The translations under genes were made by a program, and so were the position numbers. This document shows, one piece after another, positions 56,175 through 64,000 of a stretch of DNA of 64,000 nucleotides. This DNA is from Pseudobutyrivibrio xylanivorans. Its GTDB lineage: Bacteria > Bacillota > Clostridia > Lachnospirales > Lachnospiraceae. Where the stretch lies: assembly GCF_010906925.1 (NCBI RefSeq), contig NZ_VTVE01000001.1:1116001-1180000 (forward strand). Reading direction: 5' to 3'. A model generated the notes under the pieces. That model made no database searches. It was not told the DNA's origin and worked only from the letters and a program-made list of their open reading frames with translations. Every line of letters begins with the position of its first letter. The first letter of the stretch is position 1.

Positions 56175-56285
56175 AAAATCCTCCGTTTCCGACAGCCAGC
56201 CCCACTATTCCGTGGTTTCATTGTACCACGGAACAGCGGGGGCTGTACAGCGGCAAAAGCGTTAAATTTGCTTCTTTACAGTCGG

Positions 56286-56474
56286 TCAAATTGCCGGTTT
56301 TTGCGTAGCAGCGGCTTCCGCTTCCAGTACCCGCGCCATTTTGTCGGCGGCGGTGGTCGTGGTATCTTTCTTGAAATAGCCGGACACGACAAGGACGGAA
56401 TTGCCCATGCGGATTTCCGTCACGCAGTCGGGGCGGCGGGCGGTGCGGGTGTCGTGCTGCTTGTTATCTGCCAT
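56286..56474 (-). CDS. TnpW-like transposon-encoded small protein
   Basis: 62 aa, beginning MADNKQHDTRTARRPDCVTE, with RMGNSVLVVSGYFKKDTTTT. This matches the short TnpW-type protein found next to serine recombinases of Tn4451-like elements; its function is unknown. The ATG at 56474 has AAGGAG 8 nt upstream. It overlaps no other gene but follows the DnaC-like gene closely and precedes the recombinase. Confidence 0.75.
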   Translation of the reverse strand: MADNKQHDTRTARRPDCVTEIRMGNSVLVVSGYFKKDTTTTAADKMARVLEAEAAATQKPAI

Positions 56475-56488
56475 AGGCAATACTCCTT

Positions 56489-57331
56489 TCAGTCGGTAAT
56501 CAGTTTCTTCATGCTCTCCATTTTCCGCTTGGCGGTTTCCTGCCGGAAGTTGTCGCCGGTAAAGCGTACCGGGACGCACATGGAAAGCAGCCGGTCATAA
56601 ATCCGGGAATGGGCGGTGTCCTCCGGGTTTCGCAGGTCGTCCAGCGTGAGGTTGGTCGTGACGATCAGCGGCTTGCCGCTGCGGTAACGGCTGTCAATCA
56701 CATTGAAAACCTGTTCCAGCCCGTAGTCGGTGCCGCGTTCCATGCCAAAGTCGTCAAGGATCAGCAGCGGATAGCGGCAAAGGCGGGAAATGTACTCGTT
56801 GCGCCCCTCAAAGCTGGCGGCAAGGTCATTGAGGATCAGGGCAAAGTTCGTCATGTGGACGGGGATTTCTTTCTCCATGAGGGCGTTTGCGATACAGCCC
56901 GCAAGGTAGCTTTTCCCGGTTCCTACGCCGCCCCAGAACAGGCAGCCGATATTGTCTGTCCGCATATCCTCCCAATGCTCCACATACCGGCGGGCAAGCC
57001 CGGCCTGCGGGTTCCTGCCGTTGTCATTCTCGAAAGTCCAGTCCCGCATGGCGGGGTCGGTAAAGCCCCGGCGTTTCAGTTCTTCCACGGTGTCAAGGTG
57101 CCTGCGCCGCTTTTCGGCGGCTTCCCGTTCCTCGCGGGCGGTTTTCTGGCAGTCGCACTCTGCCGGGTGGCGGTCGCGCCCGAAGATAGCGGCCTTATCC
57201 GGCGCAAAATAGGCTTCTTTCGGCTTGCGGCACTTGCCGCAGTACAGCAAACCGTCCTCGCCGGTGTAGTCCTCCGGCTCCGGGGTGGTGGCCGTCATAT
57301 TCTCCAAAACAGCGTTGATTTCGTTCTTCAT
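56489..57331 (-). CDS. DnaC/IstB-like ATPase
   Basis: 280 aa. An N-terminal Cys-rich zinc-like part (LYCGKCRKPKEAYF, ECDCQKTAREE) leads to an AAA+ domain with Walker A WGGVGTGKSYLA and Walker B PLLILDDFGMERG, plus a sensor NLTLDDL. It is likely a helicase loader for replication of the excised element. The ATG at 57331 has GGAGGG upstream and overlaps the replisome-organizer stop by ATGA, a translational coupling. Confidence 0.9.
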   Translation of the reverse strand: MKNEINAVLENMTATTPEPEDYTGEDGLLYCGKCRKPKEAYFAPDKAAIFGRDRHPAECDCQKTAREEREAAEKRRRHLDTVEELKRRGFTDPAMRDWTFENDNGRNPQAGLARRYVEHWEDMRTDNIGCLFWGGVGTGKSYLAGCIANALMEKEIPVHMTNFALILNDLAASFEGRNEYISRLCRYPLLILDDFGMERGTDYGLEQVFNVIDSRYRSGKPLIVTTNLTLDDLRNPEDTAHSRIYDRLLSMCVPVRFTGDNFRQETAKRKMESMKKLITD

Positions 57332-58080
57332 AAACTCTCGCCCTCCTTGCATGAGTAGTCTGGTATGCCCTTTTTCGGGGCTTTCTTAGTTGCGTCCTCC
57401 TGCGCCCATTTGTAGATGGTGGCGGCATGGCTCTTGTATCGCTTGCCGCTGGACGCGATATGGCAGGATAGCCGGTCAATGTAATAGTCCCATTTGCCGG
57501 GCAGGTCTGCTTTCAGCCCGTCCAGTTCCGATTGCGAAAGAAAAACATTTTCATACCGGCCATAGGCGGCGCGGGCGGGTTGTCCCGTATCTAACTCTCG
57601 CTCTCTCTCTTTTTCTATCTCTTTCTCTATCTCTATCTCTGGTGGACAAATGTCCGCTTGATATGGTGGACATTTGTCCGCCCCGGCCTTTGGCAAGGCT
57701 TTCTGCTCCTGCAAAGCCAGCCTTGCCCGCCGTTTTCGCTCCCCCTCGGTAGAGGATTGGCCGATCAGTAGTTCAATGTTGCTCATATACAGTGCGCCGT
57801 TCTGTAACGGCTCCACAAGCCCCAGCTTCATAAAAATCTGCAAGGCCCGTTCTACGGTGCCGACTTGCTGACGGGTAATGGTGGCAATCATCTGCGCGGT
57901 GTAGGGGATATTTTCATCAAGCTGCAACTTCCCGCCGTTTTTCAGCGATTTCAGGTACAGTTTCAAGAGGATGTTGGAATAGAGGATACCGTCCTGCATA
58001 CTTTCCAGCAGCACAATGGCGTCCTCGTCAAAGTAATTCTCTTTCAGCTTGAGGTAGTAGTATTTTCGGTTGTCTGACAT
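57328..58080 (-). CDS. Phage-type replisome organizer (initiator) protein
   Basis: 250 aa. Residues 1-110 (KYYYLKLKENYFDEDAIVLL, ILYSNILLKLYLKSLKNGGK) match the N-terminal replisome-organizer domain; the C-terminal half carries the DNA-binding segment. Between them is a charged linker EIEIEKEIEKERERELD encoded by an AG-rich simple repeat, preceded by a KCPP/ICPP duplication. An AAAGGAGG site precedes ATG at 58080. It should initiate replication and load the DnaC-like protein. Confidence 0.85.
   Translation of the reverse strand: MSDNRKYYYLKLKENYFDEDAIVLLESMQDGILYSNILLKLYLKSLKNGGKLQLDENIPYTAQMIATITRQQVGTVERALQIFMKLGLVEPLQNGALYMSNIELLIGQSSTEGERKRRARLALQEQKALPKAGADKCPPYQADICPPEIEIEKEIEKERERELDTGQPARAAYGRYENVFLSQSELDGLKADLPGKWDYYIDRLSCHIASSGKRYKSHAATIYKWAQEDATKKAPKKGIPDYSCKEGESL
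57596..57681. repeat. Simple-sequence tract and palindromic duplication inside the rep gene
   Basis: The plus strand has a CT-rich tract (about 57596-57640) of CTATCT/CTCTCT units. Next to it two 17-nt copies (57641-57657 and 57665-57681) carry the same palindrome GGACAAATGTCC in opposite central orientation. These encode the Glu/Arg linker and the repeated CPP motifs. The palindromes could be initiator-binding sites. Confidence 0.45.
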
Positions 58081-58192
58081 GGTTCCTCCTTTGGGTGGAT
58101 TTGGGGTGTTTGTACGCATTTAGAACGCCGTTTCCGGGGGAAAAGGATAAATGTATCGCGTACCCTTTGACACCCACGAAAAAAGCCTTGAT

Positions 58193-58579
58193 TTATGCGG
58201 GTTTGAAAGGCTCTAAAGCGTGACATCTCTGCCTTTGTTTCCGCTTTCTCTCGGCGGCGCGGATTTTCTTCATGCGCCCGGCGCAGTCGGGGCAGTATTT
58301 CCCCCGGTTGGATTTGGGGACAAAGGCCGCTCCGCAGACGGCACACCGTTTCCGGCTCCCCCGGTATAAGAGGGCTGCGGACAGCTCCTCGTCAAGGGGC
58401 AGGACAGCCACACGGAACCAGCGGCACATGAGGGAAAGGGAAATGCTCTGGACGCACACGCAAGGCTCCCCGTCGTCTAACAGCAGGCAGTTCCCCTCGT
58501 CGTAGTTACAGCACTCATGTACCAGCCGCCGCGCCCGCCGGTGCTGGCGGTAGTCCATGCGGGGCAGGTTATCGCTCAT
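58193..58579 (-). CDS. Cysteine-rich VLP protein
   Basis: 128 aa. It has Cys pairs in HECCNYDEGNCLLLDDGEPC, CVQSISLSLMCRWFRVAVLP and a zinc-ribbon end (KRCAVCGAAFVPKSNRGKYC, PDCAG), as in the cysteine-rich VLP family of mobile elements. Function is unknown. The ATG at 58579 has GGAG and overlaps the relaxase stop by 11 bp, so the two are cotranslated. Confidence 0.8.
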   Translation of the reverse strand: MSDNLPRMDYRQHRRARRLVHECCNYDEGNCLLLDDGEPCVCVQSISLSLMCRWFRVAVLPLDEELSAALLYRGSRKRCAVCGAAFVPKSNRGKYCPDCAGRMKKIRAAERKRKQRQRCHALEPFKPA

Positions 58580-60203
58580 GGCTCTGCTCCTTTCTGCGGT
58601 GCGGCTCGTCCCGGCGCAAAATCTGGTTGATATTCCGCTTGACGGTCTGCAACTCCTTGAACCGCTGCTTCTGTTCGTGATAGGTGTTATACAGGCCGTC
58701 TTTCTCGGAGATAAGCTGCTCGATCTCGGCCTGCAACGCTTTCCGGGCGGGCAGCTTGGTAATGCCATGCGCCTTGAAATACCGGGCGGCTGCGTCGGCT
58801 ATGATAAAATCGCTCTCATGGGCCTGCCGGTATGCGGCGCGGGCTTTCTCGGATTTCTGCGCTTTCAACCCGTCGCGGGCGGGCTTGGTCTGGGCGTAGG
58901 CCAACACCTGCCGCTGCAACTCCTTTTTCCCTTGCAGCTTGGTTTCCAGTGCTTTCAGTTCGCCGCTGGTCTGGCGCATTTCCGCATAGGCGGTATCAAC
59001 GGCGGCTTCTAACTGCTCCGGGGAAGTAAAGCCGTACTGCTGGTAGACGGACAGCGTTTTGGCGGCCTGCTTCAGATTGTGTATCTTCGCCCAGCGTTCA
59101 TAGCCCCGGCCTTTGCCCTCGGCCATTTTCTGCTCAATGTCCACAAGCCGCTGCACTCCGTCCTGTTTGGGGGCGGTTTGAGGGGCTTTTGCGGGCTGTA
59201 TGCCGCGTTTCTCCTGCCAGGGGTATTCAGGTATGGCTGCGGCCTTTTCTATGGCTCTGGCGGCATTCTGCTCCAAAACGGCAAGGACGGCGGTGCGGTC
59301 AAAATCGTCGCCCAGCTTCCGGGCGGTGATGGGCTTTGTCCTGTCCGGCGTGAGATAGGACAGCCGCCCCCGGCTCTCCTTGACGGTCACACCCTCCCGC
59401 AGCAGCAGAGAGGAAAACTCGTCAAAGCTGGCGGCGGTGGCAAGGGCTTTCCGTATGGTCTGCCGCAGCTTTTCCTTGTTCGTTTCAAACTTGGTCTGCC
59501 GGGGCGTGATACCATCGGCAATCATGGGGGCGTTCTGCTTGTCCAGCGCGGCTTGTCCCTTTTTCTGCGCCCAATACTCCCGGTCGGTGATGCGGTTCTT
59601 GCTGCCGTTCAAGAGGTCGATTTGGTAAAGCCCCTCCCGGTGGCACATCTCCATGACTTCGGATTTGAAGTAGCGCAGGGCAGCGTCGGTACATCGGTGC
59701 TTGCAGCCGGCTTTCGTGTCGGCTGGCCTGTCCATGTAGGGCAGGAACGGCACTTCCTCAATCCGCAGGCTGTTTATGACGATATGCACATGAATGTTGC
59801 CGCTGTGGTTATGCCCGTCCGGGTGGGTGCAGACAAGGGCTTGGTGGCCGGGGAAATGTTCTTTACAGAATTGCTCCCCCAACGCCTGCGCCCGGTCTAC
59901 GGTCAGGCCGTTGTCCGGCCCGTCCCGCGGGTCAAAGCTGATGATGTAGTGGTGGCTTTTCACATCTTCCCGCCGCTGGTTTTTCTCATAGCGGAGATTG
60001 GCCCGCATACACGCAACGGCAAAATCCTCCCCGCCGCAGTTCAGCGTAGACAGCCGGTAGTCCTCGCGGGGGATAAGCCTGCCGGTTTCATCAAGGACGG
60101 GCTTCATGGTAAATTCGTCATGCTCAAAGAGCAGGTATTGTTCGGCGGCTCCGTAGTCGGCGTTTTTAGAGTTGATATGTTTGAGTGTTGCCAACCGCGT
60201 CAC
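58569..60203 (-). CDS. MobA/MobL-type relaxase
   Basis: 544 aa. The relaxase domain is shown by HYIISFDPRDG and by the metal-binding HPDGHNHSGNIHVHIVIN (three-His motif). The C-terminal half is helical and coiled. It should nick the element at oriT and lead it into a recipient with the help of a conjugative plasmid or transposon. The frame opens at a GTG (60203) inside the end of mobC; a TTG three codons later is also possible. It overlaps the VLP gene at its 3' end. Confidence 0.88.
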   Translation of the reverse strand: MTRLATLKHINSKNADYGAAEQYLLFEHDEFTMKPVLDETGRLIPREDYRLSTLNCGGEDFAVACMRANLRYEKNQRREDVKSHHYIISFDPRDGPDNGLTVDRAQALGEQFCKEHFPGHQALVCTHPDGHNHSGNIHVHIVINSLRIEEVPFLPYMDRPADTKAGCKHRCTDAALRYFKSEVMEMCHREGLYQIDLLNGSKNRITDREYWAQKKGQAALDKQNAPMIADGITPRQTKFETNKEKLRQTIRKALATAASFDEFSSLLLREGVTVKESRGRLSYLTPDRTKPITARKLGDDFDRTAVLAVLEQNAARAIEKAAAIPEYPWQEKRGIQPAKAPQTAPKQDGVQRLVDIEQKMAEGKGRGYERWAKIHNLKQAAKTLSVYQQYGFTSPEQLEAAVDTAYAEMRQTSGELKALETKLQGKKELQRQVLAYAQTKPARDGLKAQKSEKARAAYRQAHESDFIIADAAARYFKAHGITKLPARKALQAEIEQLISEKDGLYNTYHEQKQRFKELQTVKRNINQILRRDEPHRRKEQSHER

Positions 60204-60564
60204 CTACTTTCTTTAAGACTTCATACTTGAGGGCGGCAAGGTCGGCTATGGCGGCGCGTACCTCGCCGGACAACGCATGATAGGGCGCGCCGTACTCGTT
60301 CAGATACCGGGCAATCTGGTTGAGGTTGCCGCCGATCCTGCCGTACTCGGCTGCGAGCTTCCCGACAGCGGAGAGCAGTTCGTCATTGACCGACGACACA
60401 TGGAGTACGGGGCGTATGGTGGTACGCCGGATCGCCTGCCGGAGAAATTCCGACTGGCTGATACCATAGGGCGCAAGCCGCGCTGTGAAGTCGGCGTATT
60501 CATCTTCGGTCAGCCGGGTTTTCACAACGCGGCTGCGGTGGGGTGTGTTGTATTTTTTTCGCAT
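60166..60564 (-). CDS. mobC: MobC-like relaxosome accessory protein
   Basis: 132 aa. A basic N-terminus (MRKKYNTPHRSRVVKTRLTE) with a ribbon-helix-helix-like segment and the conserved IGGNLNQIARYLNEYGAPYH typical of MobC. It binds oriT with the relaxase. The ATG at 60564 has AAAGGAGG, so the much longer open frame (to 60924) is not used. The stop overlaps the relaxase start by 38 bp. Confidence 0.88.
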   Translation of the reverse strand: MRKKYNTPHRSRVVKTRLTEDEYADFTARLAPYGISQSEFLRQAIRRTTIRPVLHVSSVNDELLSAVGKLAAEYGRIGGNLNQIARYLNEYGAPYHALSGEVRAAIADLAALKYEVLKKVGDAVGNTQTYQL

Positions 60565-61012
60565 GGTCGTGACCTCCTTTCTTGCCGCATGAGCGCGGCG
60601 GGGATAAGCGGCGCAAGCCGCATAGCAGGGTTTGGGGAAGGCACTCCCCAACAAGTTTCCCGCGAGGGGCAAAACCGCAGAATTGCGGATTTTGGCACCG
60701 TGGTAGAAACTTGCTCTCCGTGACTGCAAACTTTCTCTCACTTCCGTCCGCCACTTTTTTGGAAAACTGCAACCACAAAAGTTTGTTTCTCTTTTTCTGC
60801 TACTACTAATCCTGTAAAGGGCATTCCTGCCCGCTTTCGCTAAAATGACACCGGACGCAGTGGTTTCTACCCGGTGTTGGAGAAATCCTTTCTCTTTGCC
60901 CTCTACTACGGGTAAATGCTCCAAATGCCAAACACCAGGGCAGAAAAATTCCCTCCTCGCTTACTACTACAACCGGCAGGGGGCAAAATGGCCGGGAGCG
61001 GAGCCGGACAAC
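60565..61012. other. Gene-free region, putative oriT
   Basis: About 450 bp between mobC and the regulator genes without a gene. It contains several short inverted repeats, e.g. GCGGC-GCAA-GCCGC, TTGGGGA/TCCCCAA, and CCGCA with TGCGG at about 60680-60695. The position next to mobC is where oriT is expected in such elements. No nick-site consensus could be assigned. Confidence 0.45.
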
Positions 61013-61048
61013 AAAAAAAGCAGTAAATCTTTTTCAAGACTTACTGCT
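61013..61048 (-). terminator. Terminator of the regulator genes
   Basis: A stem of 11 bp (AGCAGTAAGTC with GATTTACTGCT, one wobble) and seven T residues on the minus strand, 37 bp after the stop at 61086. Confidence 0.85.
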
Positions 61049-61085
61049 TTCGCTGGCCGCGTCGGTGGCGGCTGGTATTCAGTTT

Positions 61086-61298
61086 TTATGACTTGTCCGG
61101 TGGTTCGTCAAGCCGGAACTTGAATTGACAGTCAATTAACCGCTGCTTTACATAGTCCTCCACCTCGGCGTTGACCTGCCCGTTCACTTTTGAGAAATAG
61201 CGGATATATCCGGCGTAGTGGAGCAGGACAGCGTTCACGGCTTCTGGGTCGCCCTCACGGGCTTTGAGGATTGTTTCATAGGGGAGAAGTCTACTCAT
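61086..61298 (-). CDS. HTH_16 regulator of the mobile element
   Basis: 70 aa, matching the short HTH_16 proteins found in Firmicute integrative elements (YETILKAREGDPEAVNAVLL, HYAGYIRYFSK). It overlaps the sigma-like gene by 8 bp, so they act together, probably to control element genes. Likely DNA-binding. Confidence 0.82.
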   Translation of the reverse strand: MSRLLPYETILKAREGDPEAVNAVLLHYAGYIRYFSKVNGQVNAEVEDYVKQRLIDCQFKFRLDEPPDKS

Positions 61299-61713
61299 AC
61301 CGGCTCACCCCCATTTCTTCGCGTAGCCGCTGCAAGGCAAGCTGGATATGCCGCCCCGCTGTGCTGCGTGACCGGCCAATACACGCGCCGATCACGCGCT
61401 GCGGCTGGCGCAGAAAGTAATAGCGCAGGATTTCTTCCCGCGTCTGCTCCGGCAAAACAGAGATCGCGTCGGCAAGGGCGGCGTTGCAGAGCAGGACGGT
61501 CTGACCGCAGACGGTAAATGGGTATTCCTCGTCCGGCTCCGACGCGGCAAACTGGACAAACTTCTCGTTCATCAGATAGTCAAGGGAAACTTGCCGTTCC
61601 CATTGCCGTTTAAGCTTCAAAATCTTGTCCAAGGCGGCACAGCGGATAACAGTCTTGCAAAAGGCGTTGTACCTGCGCTGGATATATTCTTGATAGGCTA
61701 TCTGGTCGGTCAT
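61291..61713 (-). CDS. Sigma-70-like factor of the mobile element
   Basis: 140 aa. The C-terminal part (LPEQTREEILRYYFLRQPQR, VIGACIGRSRSTAGRHIQLA) resembles sigma region 4. It is typical for the pair HTH_16 plus sigma-like protein in Tn916/Tn4451-type elements. The ATG at 61713 has a GGGG site. It probably drives transcription of the mobilization or recombinase genes. Confidence 0.8.
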   Translation of the reverse strand: MTDQIAYQEYIQRRYNAFCKTVIRCAALDKILKLKRQWERQVSLDYLMNEKFVQFAASEPDEEYPFTVCGQTVLLCNAALADAISVLPEQTREEILRYYFLRQPQRVIGACIGRSRSTAGRHIQLALQRLREEMGVSRYE

Positions 61714-61802
61714 GGAAATTCCCCTTTCTGAATAATAGTGCGGGGCGGTGGCACTTCTTGCTGTCGCCCCTTGATTGCCTACCAGCAAAGGCGGGCGGGG
61801 CT

Positions 61803-61844
61803 GTCAACGGCTGCGCATATGCGCCGTTCATCTTGACCGTTGAC
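61803..61844 (-). terminator. Hairpin downstream of the methyltransferase gene
   Basis: GTCAACGG pairs with CCGTTGAC, with an inner pairing ACGGC/GCCGT around a GCGCATATGCGC palindrome. No long T tract follows. Confidence 0.45.
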
Positions 61845-61884
61845 TGGCTCGGCTGGGTTTGCTATTTACCCGACAAACTTGAAT

Positions 61885-62652
61885 TTATTTTAAGCTATCA
61901 CGTTTTACCTTCTTAAGCCTTACTATCATTACCATAGGAATTTCTTTGTTGGTTTTAAAACATTCTTCATAAAATCCATCAATGACAAATCCAGCTCTAA
62001 AACAAAGGTTAAAAATATCTTGTATGGAACGATGATAATAAATCTGCTCTTTCGGTTGCCCTTCAATCGCTATATCATAGTAACTGTGCGGTGTCATATA
62101 TTTTTCAGTCAACGTGACAAAACAAGGGTGTTGCGTTGCAAAGACAAAAATTCCGCTTTCCTGCAACAGTTCATAAACAGCCATAAGAAGTGGTTCAATA
62201 TCCGTAATATCCATAATTGCCATATTAGAAACTGCTTTCGTAAAGGCTCGATTTCTTTTTAATTCTAATATACTTTTTCTATCGGTCGCATCCGCCACAC
62301 AAAATTCAATTTGTTTTGCATATTGTGATTGCCGTCTTTTAGCCAATTCTATCATTTTTTTGCTGTAATCAAAAGCGACAACCGAAGCGCCTCTTTGTGC
62401 AAGATACGAAGAATAATTTCCATTGCCACACGCAATATCCAAAATGTAATCCGCAGGATTAGGAGATAGAAGTTCCGTTACTTTGGGACGCACTACCTCT
62501 CTGTGAAATTCATTAGATTCGTCACCCATTGCATTATCCCAAAATTGTGCGTTCTCCTCCCAGATTTTTTTACTTTCCTCTGTTCCCATGTTCTCTCCCA
62601 CTCCCCAAATTTGCTTTTTTGCTTCCATTAAATCTTCCTTACTATATTCCAT
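61885..62652 (-). CDS. Class I SAM-dependent methyltransferase
   Basis: 255 aa. The Rossmann motif LDIACGNGNYSSYLAQRGA, an acidic residue in VVAFDYSKKM, and VADATDRKS are typical of the Methyltransf_25 family. The substrate is unknown. The ATG at 62652 is preceded by GGAGGG. The gene is clearly AT-richer than the element around it, which suggests a separate origin. It lies just downstream of tet(W), a pairing also seen in other tet(W) loci, as I recall. Confidence 0.85.
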   Translation of the reverse strand: MEYSKEDLMEAKKQIWGVGENMGTEESKKIWEENAQFWDNAMGDESNEFHREVVRPKVTELLSPNPADYILDIACGNGNYSSYLAQRGASVVAFDYSKKMIELAKRRQSQYAKQIEFCVADATDRKSILELKRNRAFTKAVSNMAIMDITDIEPLLMAVYELLQESGIFVFATQHPCFVTLTEKYMTPHSYYDIAIEGQPKEQIYYHRSIQDIFNLCFRAGFVIDGFYEECFKTNKEIPMVMIVRLKKVKRDSLK

Positions 62653-62702
62653 TGTTACCCTCCATAACTTCTGATTGTTGCCGTCTTGACGATTATGTAT
62701 CT

Positions 62703-64000
62703 TTACATTACCTTCTGAAACATATGGCGCACCTTGTCCAGGCGGCTGTTTGGACGGCGGGGCTGGATGACCGGCTGACCGACAGCGGCCTGATATCCTT
62801 TCAGCTCTGTAAGGCATACGCTCCGCCCGTTGGTGTAAAAGGCCAGATCAGTACGGTATGCCTGTATACAGCGGGCGGGAATCTCGCCAGTAAAGACAAC
62901 TTCATCCTTTTTTACCTGGGCCGTTTCGATGGTGGCACAGTATTTCGGTGCATCATGATAAGCCCTGGAAAGGTATTCCTGGGGCGCATAGAGGATGAAG
63001 GAGAGATAAGGTTCCAGCAGCTGCGTCCCCGATTCCTTCAATGCCTGTTCCAATACAATCGGGGCCAATGAGCGGAAGTCCGCCGGCGTGCTGACCGGAC
63101 TGTAATAAAGCCCGTATTCAAAGCAAATCTTACAGTCCGTTACGTTCCAGCCGAACAAGCCCTGCTCCAGCCCGTAACGGATACCATCCCTGACAGCGTT
63201 TTGAAAACTCTGGTTCAAGTATCCCAGCGAAACCCGGCTCTCGTATTGTACACCGGAGCCAAGCGAGAGTGGTGTAACAGACAGTCCTATGGATGCCCAA
63301 AACGGGTTGGGCGGCACCTCGATATGGATGGTGTGGCTGGCTGCTTTGAGCGGCCGCTCCATATAAATGACGGAGGGTTCCTTTACCACTGTTTCAAGCT
63401 TGTATTTTTCCGACAGCAAAGCGGAAACAACCTCCAACTGCACCCGGCCCAAAAAAGAAAGAATGATCTCATGGGTGATGGAATCCACTTCGCAACGCAA
63501 AAGCGGGTCAGTATCCGCAAGTTGCGTAAGAGCGTCCAGCAGCCGTTCTCTTTGCGCTGCCGTTTTCGGCGCAATCGTCGTCCGCAGCATGGGGAGGGGG
63601 TCCTCGCGCCACCTTTTACGAGGGAGCCGGGTTTGGTCCCCTAATACATCGTTTAACCTCACGCTGTCGCTGGGAAGGATAACAATTTCACCCTGATAAG
63701 CGGTGTCTGTCCGAACAATTTCCCCTTTGGATGGAATACGCATCTCTGTGATTTTCAGCTTTTCTCTCCCGGCCAGGGCCACCGTATCCCGCAGGCGCAG
63801 CGTTCCGCTGTATAACCGTAGATAGACACGCCGCTGGCCGCAATCGGTGTACTCAACCTTGAAAACGCTGCCGCATAGGGCGGCGCCCCCCTGTTCCCCA
63901 ATCGGTTGGAACAGCCCTGTCACCGCATCCATCAACGGTTGAATGCCAAGGCCATTTTTGGCGCTGCCATGATAGACTGGGAACAGGGAGGCGTCTTGAA
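62703..64000 (-). CDS. tet(W): Tetracycline ribosomal protection protein Tet(W), partial
   Basis: 432 codons are visible; the N-terminal GTPase domain lies beyond the right edge. The sequence ([40 protein letters not shown], and the end [16 protein letters not shown]) agrees with my memory of Tet(W). It belongs to the EF-G-like proteins that bind the ribosome and release tetracycline. Domains II to V are intact. It is the cargo of the mobile element. Any leader peptide or attenuator would be off the window. Confidence 0.9.
   Translation of the reverse strand, partial: QDASLFPVYHGSAKNGLGIQPLMDAVTGLFQPIGEQGGAALCGSVFKVEYTDCGQRRVYLRLYSGTLRLRDTVALAGREKLKITEMRIPSKGEIVRTDTAYQGEIVILPSDSVRLNDVLGDQTRLPRKRWREDPLPMLRTTIAPKTAAQRERLLDALTQLADTDPLLRCEVDSITHEIILSFLGRVQLEVVSALLSEKYKLETVVKEPSVIYMERPLKAASHTIHIEVPPNPFWASIGLSVTPLSLGSGVQYESRVSLGYLNQSFQNAVRDGIRYGLEQGLFGWNVTDCKICFEYGLYYSPVSTPADFRSLAPIVLEQALKESGTQLLEPYLSFILYAPQEYLSRAYHDAPKYCATIETAQVKKDEVVFTGEIPARCIQAYRTDLAFYTNGRSVCLTELKGYQAAVGQPVIQPRRPNSRLDKVRHMFQKVM

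Larger units (their letters stand above)
54515..64000. mobile_element. Integrative mobilizable element carrying tet(W), right end outside the window
   Basis: High GC (clearly above the flanking DNA) from about 54.5 kb to the right edge. It holds a large serine recombinase, a TnpW-like protein, replication (DnaC-like, replisome organizer) and mobilization (MobA, MobC) genes, regulators, and tet(W). All genes are on the minus strand. It has no conjugation (type IV secretion) genes in the visible part, so it is called mobilizable. The host junction is near 54.3-54.5 kb. Its total length is unknown. Confidence 0.85.

Noticed and set aside
56609-57358. Plus-strand open frame of 249 codons
   Set aside because: Antisense to the DnaC-like gene, whose Walker motifs are clear.
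57328-58080. The replisome-organizer gene as evidence of a prophage
   Set aside because: No capsid, terminase, lysis or integrase genes of phage type are present; the same gene is common in mobilizable elements.
59079-60230. Plus-strand open frame of 383 codons
   Set aside because: Antisense shadow of the relaxase gene caused by high GC; composition and motifs belong to the relaxase strand.
60166-60924. Long 252-codon version of MobC
   Set aside because: The extension runs through the oriT-like region with unusual composition; a strong ribosome site supports the ATG at 60564.
62640-62817. N-terminally extended methyltransferase frame
   Set aside because: It overlaps the 3' end of tet(W) in another frame and has no ribosome site; the ATG at 62652 has GGAGGG.

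Overview
The window looks like a chromosomal stretch of a low-GC, anaerobic Firmicute, most likely a Lachnospiraceae member of the Butyrivibrio/Pseudobutyrivibrio type. This is an inference from the protein families (YesM/YesN control of a sugar ABC transporter, GGGtGRT plus NifU-like pair, chemoreceptors, HD-GYP and hybrid-kinase signalling, AP2-domain protein, tet(W)) and from the AT-rich host DNA. No 16S gene is present to confirm it. From about 54.5 kb to the end the DNA changes abruptly to high GC and belongs to a mobilizable element that runs off the right edge.

Layout. 1-9.1 kb: a YesM/YesN two-component operon with an extra anchored sugar-binding protein (cut by the left edge), next to a ChvE/MmsAB-type sugar transporter (binding lipoprotein, double ATPase, permease). 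A pair of direct repeats spaced 21 bp upstream of the binding-protein gene is a good candidate site for the AraC-type YesN. azlCD follows. 9.2-14.8 kb: an AP2-domain protein, ilvC and ilvN, a phosphopantetheinyl transferase, a glycosyltransferase and a DRE-TIM aldolase. 14.9-20.8 kb: two paralogous chemoreceptors, then the GGGtGRT/NifU-like pair. 20.9-40.1 kb: a signalling block with two duplicated cassettes (hybrid kinase with receiver and Hpt, followed by a stand-alone double-receiver protein), two HD-GYP proteins, a left-handed beta-helix protein, a type IA topoisomerase with five zinc repeats, and a DUF234-type ATPase. 40.2-48 kb: asd, argH, queH, a small membrane protein, tRNA-Thr(CGT) and a complete potABCD operon.

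48-54.5 kb is accessory: small hypothetical genes, an AlkZ-related protein, a GNAT enzyme behind an apparent pseudoknot leader, RidA, a YhcG/DUF1016 remnant, a probably leaderless DUF6434-like gene, a tiny ORF interrupted by TGA, and a DUF3800 gene. This part holds the least explained signal: two homologous promoter-plus-small-RNA units (37 of 48 positions identical) lie in direct orientation at its two ends, and another small-RNA-like unit with its own promoter and terminator sits directly in front of DUF3800.

54.5-64 kb: an integrative mobilizable element on the minus strand: large serine recombinase, TnpW-like protein, DnaC-like ATPase, replisome-organizer protein, cysteine-rich VLP protein, MobA-type relaxase, MobC, a 0.5 kb gene-free putative oriT region, an HTH_16 protein, a sigma-like factor, an AT-rich methyltransferase gene, and the 3' two thirds of tet(W), a tetracycline ribosomal protection gene. 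All functions are assigned by reading motifs; no database search was run.
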